From CAYLUN01 sp964386865 (GTDB lineage Bacteria; Verrucomicrobiota; Kiritimatiellia; RFP12; UBA1067), in assembly GCA_964386865.1 (NCBI GenBank), contig CAYLUN010000096.1:1-19105 (forward strand): a stretch of 19,105 nt of DNA, in the 5' to 3' direction. Shown here piece by piece: positions 6,891 to 12,766 of the stretch. Position 1 is the stretch's first letter. Each line of letters opens with the position of its first letter. The notes under the pieces are model-generated. The model was given only the letters and a program-made list of their open reading frames with translations, ran no database searches and was not told the DNA's origin. The position numbers and the translations under genes were made by a program.

Positions 6891-6908
6891 AACCTCCCCC
6901 ACCCACCC

Positions 6909-8096
6909 ATGGCTAACAAACGCGATTACTACGAAGTCCTCGGCGTCAGCCGCACCGCGACGGCCGACGAGCTGAAGAAGGCCTATCGCAAGCTGGCGAT
7001 GCAGTACCATCCGGACCGCAACCCCGACAACAAGGCGGCGGCGGACACGTTTAAGGAGGTCTGCGAAGCCTACGAGGTGCTCAGCGACACCGAGAAGCGC
7101 AAGCGTTACGACCAGTTCGGCCACGACGGCATGAAGTCCGCCTTCGGCCCCGGCGGCTTCGACTTCGGCCGCGACTTCACCCACTCCGGCGACTTCCAGG
7201 ACATTTTCGAGAACATCTTCGGCGGCGGCTTCGGCGACCTCTTCGGCGGCGGCGGGGGCGGGCGCCGCCGCTCGCGCAACCCGAACGCGGCCCAGCGCGG
7301 CGACGACCTGCGCTTCGACCTCGAGATCGACTTCGAAGAGGCCCTCTTCGGCTCCGAGCGCGAGGTGGATCTTTCCGTCAACGACGCCTGCGAGGCCTGC
7401 CACGGCTCCGGCGCGGCCGCCGGCGCGACGCGCGAGGCCTGCCGCCAGTGCGGCGGGCACGGCTTCGTCGTGGTCGGCGGCGGCTTCATCCAGATGCGCC
7501 AGACCTGCCCCGTCTGCAACGGCGAGGGCACCATCATCCGCAACCCCTGCAAGAAGTGCGGCGGCTCGGGCCGCGTCAAGACCCCGCGCCACATTGCGCT
7601 GCGCATCCCGAGGGGCGTCGAGACAGGCTCGCGCCTGCGCCTCACCGGCAAGGGCGAGAGCGGCCTGCGCGGCGGCCCGTCGGGCGACCTCTACGTGGTG
7701 CTGCACGTGCGCGAGCACGACATTTTCGAGCGCCACGACGACGACCTCGTCTGCACCGTCCGCGTCTCGCCCATGACCGCGGCCCTCGGCGGCGACATCG
7801 AGATTCCCACGCCCGACGGCTTCGCCCGCATCAAGCTGCCGGCCGGCACGCCGAACGGCAAGGTTTTCCGCCTCCGCGACAAGGGCATGCCCAGCCTCAA
7901 CGGCGGCTGCGGCGACTTGCACGCGCGCGTCGAGATCGAGGTGCCGCAGCACCTCTCCTCGAAGCAGAGGCGCCTGCTCGAGGAGTTCGCCGCGCAGACC
8001 TCGCTCGACAACTTCCCCGACGCGGGCAAGCAGCACAAGGCCGTCGACACGTTCTTCGCGCGCCGCGACGCCCTTCGCAAGCTCACGCCCAAATAG
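6909..8096 (+). CDS. dnaJ: DnaJ (Hsp40) co-chaperone, class I
   Basis: 395 residues with all class I domains in order. The J domain (5-70) has the HPD motif at 34-36. A Gly/Phe-rich linker (about 78-118) follows. The zinc domain has four CXXCXGXG repeats (CEACHGSG at 161, CRQCGGHG at 178, CPVCNGEG at 200, CKKCGGSG at 214). Two C-terminal substrate-binding domains complete the protein. DnaJ delivers unfolded clients to DnaK and stimulates its ATPase. It follows grpE on the same strand with a 94-base gap that holds heptamer-like repeats and no ribosome binding site. The start is fixed by the conserved RDYYEVLGV beginning at residue 5. Confidence 0.97.
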   Translation: MANKRDYYEVLGVSRTATADELKKAYRKLAMQYHPDRNPDNKAAADTFKEVCEAYEVLSDTEKRKRYDQFGHDGMKSAFGPGGFDFGRDFTHSGDFQDIFENIFGGGFGDLFGGGGGGRRRSRNPNAAQRGDDLRFDLEIDFEEALFGSEREVDLSVNDACEACHGSGAAAGATREACRQCGGHGFVVVGGGFIQMRQTCPVCNGEGTIIRNPCKKCGGSGRVKTPRHIALRIPRGVETGSRLRLTGKGESGLRGGPSGDLYVVLHVREHDIFERHDDDLVCTVRVSPMTAALGGDIEIPTPDGFARIKLPAGTPNGKVFRLRDKGMPSLNGGCGDLHARVEIEVPQHLSSKQRRLLEEFAAQTSLDNFPDAGKQHKAVDTFFARRDALRKLTPK

Positions 8097-8100
8097 TTCG

Positions 8101-8191
8101 CCTCCGCCCTCCGACCTCCGACTTCCGACCTCTGACCTCTGACCTCCGACCTCCGCCCTCTGACCTCTGACCTCCGCCCTCCGCCCTCCCG
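8101..8191 (+). repeat. Heptamer array CCTCYGM, 13 units, ending 2 bases before rsmE
   Basis: Thirteen head-to-tail 7-bp units from 8101 to 8191 (CCTCCGC, CCTCCGA and CCTCTGA types, with CTTCCGA and CCTCCCG variants) fill nearly the whole dnaJ-rsmE gap. The plus strand is nearly all pyrimidine. The minus strand reads TCRGAGG repeatedly. No ribosome binding site remains before the ATG at 8194. Confidence 0.92.
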
Positions 8192-8193
8192 CC

Positions 8194-8925
8194 ATGCACC
8201 GCCACCTCGTCACGACCGCTGAGCTGCTCGCCGACGCGCTCACACTCGAGCGCGGCGCGGCCCGCCACCTGCAGACCGTGCTGCGCGTGAAGCCCGGCGA
8301 TCAAGTCACGCTTTTCGACGGCCGCGGGCGCACGCGCCTCGCCGTCATCACCTCGGCCGAGAAGCACGGGCTCTCGCTGGCCGCTGAAGCGCCCGCCCAA
8401 GAGTGCCCCCGCCCCGCGTGCCGGCTCACGCTGTTCGCGTGCGTCAGCAAGGGCAGCCGCATGGACTGGACCGTCGAGAAGGCCGTCGAGCTCGGCGTCA
8501 GCGCGCTCGTGCCTGTTCTCTCGGAGCGCACCGTCGTGCGCCTCGACGCGGAAGACGCCGACGCCAAAGCCGGGCGCTGGTCGCGCGTGGCGGAAGAGGC
8601 GGCCCGCCAGTGCGGCGCCGCGTGGCTGCCCGAAATCGCACCCCCGGCGCCCTTCAAGGCCGTCCTGGCCGCCGTGTCCCGCACGCGCCCGACCTTCGTG
8701 GCGGCACTCGCGCCGACGGCGCGCCCCCTGCGCGAGGCCCTCGCCGCGCACCCGGCGCCGCCGCAGGCCGGCTGGTTCGTCGGCCCCGAGGGCGACTTCA
8801 CGCCGGCTGAGCTCGACGCCCTGCTCGCCGCGGGCGCCGAGCCCGTCAGCCTCGGCCCCCAGGTCCTGCGCGCCGAGACCGCCTGCCTTTACGGGCTTTG
8901 CGCGCTCAACTGCGCGTGGCTGTGA
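8194..8925 (+). CDS. rsmE: RsmE, 16S rRNA m3U1498 methyltransferase
   Basis: 243 residues, normal length. An N-terminal PUA-like RNA-binding part (1-70) starts with the family-typical MHRHLV. The SPOUT methyltransferase domain follows, with EKAVELGV (95-102), EEAARQCG (134-141), and the knot motifs GPEGDFTPAE (197-206) and LGPQVLRAETA (220-230). It methylates N3 of U1498 in 16S rRNA using S-adenosylmethionine. It sits behind dnaJ, a common arrangement. The ATG at 8194 is 2 bases after a 91-bp heptamer array and has no Shine-Dalgarno. The start is nevertheless secure from family homology. Confidence 0.95.
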   Translation: MHRHLVTTAELLADALTLERGAARHLQTVLRVKPGDQVTLFDGRGRTRLAVITSAEKHGLSLAAEAPAQECPRPACRLTLFACVSKGSRMDWTVEKAVELGVSALVPVLSERTVVRLDAEDADAKAGRWSRVAEEAARQCGAAWLPEIAPPAPFKAVLAAVSRTRPTFVAALAPTARPLREALAAHPAPPQAGWFVGPEGDFTPAELDALLAAGAEPVSLGPQVLRAETACLYGLCALNCAWL

Positions 8926-9054
8926 CCAGCAATTCTAATTTTGACAGAACGCGCGCTGTGAGAAGGCCCTCACGGGCCCACTTGTCTACGAACGAATTCG
9001 CCCTCGTTTTACGCGCTTGTAGTGGCGCCGTCAGGCGCTTCTTAGCCAAGATTA
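8926..9054. other. Non-coding segment with small hairpins after rsmE
   Basis: No gene is supported here. GGCCC-TCAC-GGGCC (8965-8978) is a short hairpin that could serve rsmE 3' end formation, but it lacks a T-run. A REP-like hairpin follows near 9012-9042 and the MITE-like element begins at 9064. A TTGACA at 8941 has no matching -10. Confidence 0.5.
9012..9042. repeat. REP-like hairpin, copy 1
   Basis: CGCGCTTGTAGT is followed by a GGCGCC-GTCA-GGCGCT hairpin (core 9025-9038). A related arrangement, CGCGTCTGTAGT plus a GC-rich hairpin with a CCGT-containing loop, occurs at 15222-15253, so it looks like a dispersed intergenic family. Confidence 0.45.
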
Positions 9055-9093
9055 GTATTTGCTGGGTGCGATTTTACTTCGTTGCATCGCACC

Positions 9094-9128
9094 CAGAAGT
9101 CAGAATTCAGGAGTCAGAATTCAGAATT
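9094..9128 (+). repeat. CAGAATT heptamer array, left arm of the MITE-like element
   Basis: Five adjacent 7-bp units, CAGAAGT, CAGAATT, CAGGAGT, CAGAATT, CAGAATT, run head to tail. The inverted counterpart lies at about 9230-9265. Confidence 0.8.
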
Positions 9129-9229
9129 GCTTCGCAACGACTTACATACGAAAGCGCCGCCCAAAAAGGTGTCTCCCAAAGAGGAGACAGGAAGAATCTC
9201 GCGCGAATCGGACATAACTCGTTGGCATC

Positions 9230-9265
9230 CAACTCCTGAATTCTGGCTTCTGGCTTCTGAATTCT
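9230..9265 (-). repeat. CAGAATT heptamer array, inverted right arm
   Basis: Read on the minus strand, five 7-bp units of CAGAATT, CAGAAGC and CAGGAGT type lie head to tail. They are the mirror image of the 9094-9128 array. Confidence 0.8.
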
Positions 9266-9370
9266 GTGCGATTGCAATAGTTTGCAATCGCACCCGTATT
9301 TGCTGGGCTGTGACGCGAACGCTAGCCAAGCCCGCGTTTCCTCGCTATACTACGGCACAGGACACGCGAT

Positions 9371-9847
9371 ATGGCGACGCTGATAACAAACGACTCACGC
9401 ATGCCGGCCCTCCTGCTGTGCGGCCTGCTGGGCGCCCTGGCGGGGGCGGGCGGCTTCACGTTCCGCGAGGGCGAGGGCCTCGCCTACCTCGGCAGCGCGT
9501 CCAAGACCTGCGCCAACTGCCACATCATGCGCGACCACTACGACGGCTGGCAGAAGGCCAGCCACCACGCCCACGCCACCTGCAATGACTGCCACGTTCC
9601 CCACGGCTTCCTGCCCAAGTACCTGACCAAGGGCGAGAACGGCTTCGAGCACTCCAAGGCCTTCACGCTCCAGAACTTCCACGAGCCAATCCTGATCAAG
9701 CCCAAGAGCGCCCGGATCGTGCAGGACAACTGCGTGCGCTGCCACGGCGACCTGACGAGCGAGATGCTCGCCCGGCACGACGGCGGTGCCGACACCTTCA
9801 CCTGCGCCCGCTGCCACGGCCGCGTCGGCCACGGGCCCACACGGTGA
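9371..9847 (+). CDS. nrfH: NrfH, membrane-anchored tetraheme cytochrome c (nitrite reductase small subunit)
   Basis: 158 residues, typical for NrfH. One N-terminal membrane helix (about 12-30) is followed by four heme c sites: CANCH (47-51), CNDCH (71-75), CVRCH (121-125) and CARCH (145-149). The first is CXXCHXM (Met53), matching the unusual methionine-ligated heme 1 of known NrfH. NrfH belongs to the NapC/NirT family. It oxidises menaquinol in the membrane and feeds electrons to NrfA, encoded 106 bases downstream. The ATG at 9371 has AGGA (9359-9362) at good spacing and a TATACT box (9346-9351) upstream that may be a -10 element. A MITE-like element lies just before this presumed promoter. 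No FNR-type palindrome was seen. Confidence 0.95.
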   Translation: MATLITNDSRMPALLLCGLLGALAGAGGFTFREGEGLAYLGSASKTCANCHIMRDHYDGWQKASHHAHATCNDCHVPHGFLPKYLTKGENGFEHSKAFTLQNFHEPILIKPKSARIVQDNCVRCHGDLTSEMLARHDGGADTFTCARCHGRVGHGPTR

Positions 9848-9858
9848 ATAGCCAGGGA

Positions 9859-9900
9859 GAACGCTCAACGTTGAACGCTCAACGCTCAACTTTCAAGTAT
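9859..9900 (+). repeat. Heptamer array SAACGYT, six units, between nrfH and nrfA
   Basis: Units at 9859, 9866, 9873, 9880, 9887 and 9894 read GAACGCT, CAACGTT, GAACGCT, CAACGCT, CAACTTT, CAAGTAT, decaying toward the 3' end. The array begins 11 bases after the nrfH stop. Here nrfA keeps its own ribosome binding site (GGAGAG, 9941-9946). Confidence 0.88.
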
Positions 9901-9953
9901 GAATACCCCCCGAAAGCGGCGGGCGTTTCCACTCATAATCGGAGAGACCACCC

Positions 9954-11405
9954 ATGCTCGAACGAATGACCACCCAGCGCCCTTCCCGCGCCAAATTCCT
10001 CTATATCGTCACCGCGCTCCTCGCGGCGGCCGCCACCGTCGCCGTCCTGGCGCTCTGGCGGAACATCATGGCGCGCAAGGCCGAGGCCCGGCAGACCGTC
10101 TTCGAGGTCGTGAAGCTTGACGAGAACACGGCTGACCCCGCCGAGTGGGGCAAGAACTTCCCGCGCCAGTACGACAGCTACCGCCGCACGGTGGACATCG
10201 AGCGCACGCGCCACGGCGGCAGCGAGGCCTTCCAGAAGCTCGACGCCGACCCGCGCTGGCGCGTGCTCTTTCAAGGCTACGCGTTCGGCGTCGACTACCG
10301 CGAGGAGCGCGGCCACGCCTACATGCTCGCGGACCAGGAGGAGACCGAGCGCGTGAAGCAGTTCAAGCAGCCCGGCGCCTGCCTGCACTGCCACGCCTCC
10401 GTGCTGCCCGCCTATCGAGAGATGGGCCGGCGGGCCGGCGTTTCCGACGACCGCCCCCAGGACCAGATCATGAAGGGCTTTGAGGCCGTCTGCCCCCTGC
10501 CCTACGCCGAGGCCCGCAGCCTGACCGACGCGAAAGGCCGCAAGCTGATCCAGCACCCGGTGTCTTGCATCGACTGCCACGATCCCGCCTCCATGCAGCT
10601 GCGCGTCACCCGCCCCGGCCTGCTCAGCGGCCTGCGCGAGCTGGCCAAGGCCGACACGCCCCTGCCGCACCTGCCGAGCGTCACGCGCTGGCGCGCGAGC
10701 TCGCGAACACGCGACTACGACGTCAACGCCGAGGCCTCGCGGCAGGAGCTGCGCTCACTCGTCTGCGCCCAGTGCCACGTCGAGTACTATTTCAAAGGCC
10801 CCGAGAAGCGCCTCACCTACCCGTGGCACAAAGGCCTCCAGGCGGAGCAGATCGAGGCCTACTACGCCGAGGTGCAGCACGCGGACTGGACGCACGCCGC
10901 GAGCGGGGCCAACGTCCTGAAGGCCCAGCACCCCGAGTTCGAGCTCTGGAGCCAGGGCATCCACGCCCGCAGCGGCGTGGCCTGCGCCGACTGCCACATG
11001 CCCTACGTGCGCGAAGGCGCAATCAAGGTCAGCGACCACCACGTGCGCAGCCCGCTGCTCAGCCCGGCTCGCTCCTGCCAGACCTGCCACCGCTACGAGG
11101 AGAAGGAGATTCTGGCCCGCGCCGAGGCGATCCAGAACCGGACGCAGGGGCTCATGGTCCGCGCCGAAGAGGCCGCAGTCGGGCTCATCCAGGCGCTGGC
11201 CGACGCCAAGAAGGGCGGCGCCGCGGACGACGCGCTCGCGGGCCCCCGCGCGCTCCACCGCCAGGCGCAGTGGCGCCTGGACTTCGTCTCCGCCGAAAAC
11301 TCGATGGGTTTCCACGCGCCGCAGGAGTCCGCCCGCCTGCTGGCCGAAGCGATCGACCTCGCCCACCGCGGCCGCATCGCGCTCGCGACCGCGCCAGCCC
11401 GCTGA
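9954..11405 (+). CDS. nrfA: NrfA, pentaheme ammonia-forming nitrite reductase, CXXCH type
   Basis: 483 residues. The five heme motifs are CLHCH (143-147), CIDCH (205-209), CAQCHVEYYF (271-280), CADCHMP (344-350) and CQTCHR (375-380). The first position, which is CXXCK in Escherichia coli NrfA and holds the catalytic heme, is CXXCH here, as reported for some other NrfA proteins. Other active-site features remain: RGHAY with Arg119, calcium-site Glu277/Tyr278 with Lys323/Gln325, and His326 in KAQHPE. It reduces nitrite to ammonium with six electrons in the periplasm, supplied by NrfH. The N-terminus has one hydrophobic helix (about 14-35) with no clear cleavage site, so it may stay anchored. 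The start at 9954 is chosen for GGAGAG 7 bases upstream; Met5 is a possible alternative. It converges with rdgB, 9 bases apart. Confidence 0.95.
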   Translation: MLERMTTQRPSRAKFLYIVTALLAAAATVAVLALWRNIMARKAEARQTVFEVVKLDENTADPAEWGKNFPRQYDSYRRTVDIERTRHGGSEAFQKLDADPRWRVLFQGYAFGVDYREERGHAYMLADQEETERVKQFKQPGACLHCHASVLPAYREMGRRAGVSDDRPQDQIMKGFEAVCPLPYAEARSLTDAKGRKLIQHPVSCIDCHDPASMQLRVTRPGLLSGLRELAKADTPLPHLPSVTRWRASSRTRDYDVNAEASRQELRSLVCAQCHVEYYFKGPEKRLTYPWHKGLQAEQIEAYYAEVQHADWTHAASGANVLKAQHPEFELWSQGIHARSGVACADCHMPYVREGAIKVSDHHVRSPLLSPARSCQTCHRYEEKEILARAEAIQNRTQGLMVRAEEAAVGLIQALADAKKGGAADDALAGPRALHRQAQWRLDFVSAENSMGFHAPQESARLLAEAIDLAHRGRIALATAPAR

Positions 11406-11414
11406 AAAGGCGCC

Positions 11415-12008
11415 TCAGCCGCACAGCAGGTGCCGCCACTCGGCGGCGGCGCGGCGCAGCGCGTGGCCGCGGTGCGAGAGGCTGTTCTTGGTCGGCCCGT
11501 CCAGCTCGGCAAACGTGCTGTCGTAACCGCCGGGCACGAAGAGCGGGTCGTAGCCGAACCCGTTCGAGCCGCGCGCCTCGTGGATGATCCGGCCGCTGCA
11601 GCTCCCGTCCACGGCCCACTCGCGGCCGTCCGGCGCGCGCAGCGCGATCGCGCAGCGGAAGCGCGCGCGGCGGTCGGCCGCGCCCGCCAGCTCGCGCAGC
11701 AGCTTGGCGTTGTTCGCCGGATAGCTACACGGCTCGCCCGCGTAGCGCGCCGAGTAGACGCCGGGCGCGTTGTCCAGAGCCGCGACCTCGAGCCCCGAGT
11801 CGTCTGCCAGCGTCCAGAGCCCGGAGGCGAGGCCCAGCTCGCGGGCCTTCTTCAGGGCGTTCCCCTCGAAGGTGTCCGCGTCTTCGACCACGTCCTCCGG
11901 CAGCCCCGGCACCTCGTCCGCCGCCAGCAGCTCCAGCCCGGGCAGGGCGAAAATCTGCCGGATCTCCTCCAGCTTGTGCCGGTTTCTCGTCGCGACTAAC
12001 AGTTTCAT
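11415..12008 (-). CDS. rdgB: RdgB/HAM1 family XTP/dITP pyrophosphatase
   Basis: 197 residues, typical length. It carries all family signatures: ATRNRHK (6-12), TFEGNA (46-51), ADDSGLEV (68-75), PGVYSARYAG (82-91), GSNGFGYDPLF (147-157) and SHRGHA (178-183). It hydrolyses dITP, XTP and related non-canonical purine nucleotides to monophosphates, keeping them out of DNA and RNA. I chose ATG 12008, 8 codons inside the longest frame. The protein then begins MKLLVATRN as in homologues, and AGAGGA lies 5 bases before it. It is last in the minus-strand run and lies 45 bases after the exonuclease gene. Confidence 0.96.
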   Translation of the reverse strand: MKLLVATRNRHKLEEIRQIFALPGLELLAADEVPGLPEDVVEDADTFEGNALKKARELGLASGLWTLADDSGLEVAALDNAPGVYSARYAGEPCSYPANNAKLLRELAGAADRRARFRCAIALRAPDGREWAVDGSCSGRIIHEARGSNGFGYDPLFVPGGYDSTFAELDGPTKNSLSHRGHALRRAAAEWRHLLCG

Positions 12009-12053
12009 CGGTTCCTCTCCCCTTTCTCTCAAACTTCGGCGTTCTCCCCGCCC

Positions 12054-12680
12054 CTACATCCCCGCCAGCGCCTCGACCGTCACGCGCTCCCAGCCGGGCA
12101 GGCCCAGCAGATGCTCCAGCAGCGCGGCGCACGCGAACGCGTCGTAGAGCGCGTCGTGCGCCCCGCGGCCGGGGCAGAGCGCCCGCACGCGCGGCGCCAG
12201 GCCCAGCGCCGAGACCACATCCTCCAGCGCCTTGGAGCCCAGGGCGGGATAGGCGTGCCGCACGAGCGCCAGCGAGTCGACCCACGGCCCGAGCCGGTGC
12301 AGCGGCGCCAGCCGCGACAGCACCCCGCGCTCCGTGCCGACGTTGTGGGCCACGAGCGGAAGCCCCGTCACCCAGCCGGACAGCTGCGGCCACAGCTCGC
12401 CCGGGGCGGGCGCCTCGGCCAGCTCCTTCCTGAGCGACGCGTGCCGGCCCGGCGCGCGCGGATTGAAGGGCCGCTCGCCCACCCGGAGCAGCGACTCGAA
12501 CGACTCCCCTTCGCACACGCGCCCCGCCCGGAGCCGGACGATGCCGACCTGCCACGGTTCCACGGGGTAGCCCGCGACCGCGCCCGTGGTTTCGAAATCG
12601 ACGGCCGCAAAGCAGGCGCCGCGCGCCTCTGTATACGCCGCGGTCACGCGAGGCTCAATGCAAATTGCCCATGCTCGCAT
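12054..12680 (-). CDS. DEDD-family 3'-5' exonuclease (DnaQ-like), Exo II Asp replaced by Glu
   Basis: 208 residues from ATG 12680. Exo I is DFETTG (28-33, acidic Asp28 and Glu30), Exo II is HNVGTERGVL (112-121), and Exo III is HDALYDAF (175-182, His175 and Asp180, the DEDDh pattern). In the usual HNXXFD motif the metal ligand is Asp, but here Glu117 stands in that place. This is a small stand-alone exonuclease, perhaps a proofreading or RNase T-like enzyme; the substrate cannot be told. The start is uncertain. ATG 12680 lies inside the small lipoprotein gene (26-base overlap) and has no good ribosome binding site. GTG 12647, just after that gene's stop, is an alternative that still keeps Exo I. 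Confidence 0.85.
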   Translation of the reverse strand: MRAWAICIEPRVTAAYTEARGACFAAVDFETTGAVAGYPVEPWQVGIVRLRAGRVCEGESFESLLRVGERPFNPRAPGRHASLRKELAEAPAPGELWPQLSGWVTGLPLVAHNVGTERGVLSRLAPLHRLGPWVDSLALVRHAYPALGSKALEDVVSALGLAPRVRALCPGRGAHDALYDAFACAALLEHLLGLPGWERVTVEALAGM

Positions 12681-12756
12681 GGAGACAGCCGCTCACCGCC
12701 GCCGCCGCCAAAAGAGCCACACACGCACACAGCCAGCCGATCATACGCTTTATCAT
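12655..12756 (-). CDS. Small 33-residue lipoprotein (entericidin-like size)
   Basis: This frame is too short for common length cut-offs. It starts at ATG 12756, preceded 5 bases away by a strong GAGAGGGG site that overlaps the TGA of the TPR-like gene. The protein begins MIKRMIG, continues with a hydrophobic run (WLCACVALLAAAA) and ends in a lipobox AVSGC, with Cys24 as the likely lipidated residue. A nine-residue tail (LHASMGNLH) follows. This n-region, h-region and lipobox pattern is classic for a lipoprotein signal peptide. An in-frame ATG at 12744 is a second possible start. It sits in the operon 10 bases after the TPR gene and overlaps the exonuclease start. The function is unknown; similar tiny lipoproteins act in envelope stress or toxin/antidote roles. 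Confidence 0.72.
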   Translation of the reverse strand: MIKRMIGWLCACVALLAAAAVSGCLHASMGNLH

Positions 12757-12766
12757 AACGCCCCTC

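Larger units (their letters stand above)
9064..9295. mobile_element. MITE-like element, 232 bp, with 10-bp TIR and 9-bp flanking direct repeat
   Basis: The ends are an exact inverted pair, GGGTGCGATT (9064-9073) and AATCGCACCC (9286-9295). Directly outside each end is GTATTTGCT (9055-9063 and 9296-9304), as expected for a target duplication. Inner sequence extends the symmetry imperfectly to about 65 bases. Each end forms its own hairpin (9062-9072 with 9086-9096; 9266-9277 with 9282-9293), followed by inverted arrays of CAGAATT-type heptamers. The central 100 bases hold no recognisable gene. It has no transposase, so a related IS elsewhere would be needed to mobilise it. Confidence 0.72.

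Noticed and set aside
8101..8191. Possible CRISPR array
   Set aside because: The units are 7 bp with no spacers and no cas genes nearby, so this is a simple tandem repeat.
6687..8243. Long minus-strand frame (518 codons) opposite dnaJ
   Set aside because: Shadow of dnaJ, whose J domain and zinc motifs are unambiguous. The Ala/Val/Glu-rich translation has no recognisable domain.
8941..8975. TTGACA at 8941-8946 as a promoter after rsmE
   Set aside because: No -10-like sequence at the proper distance and no gene start follows for 400 bases.
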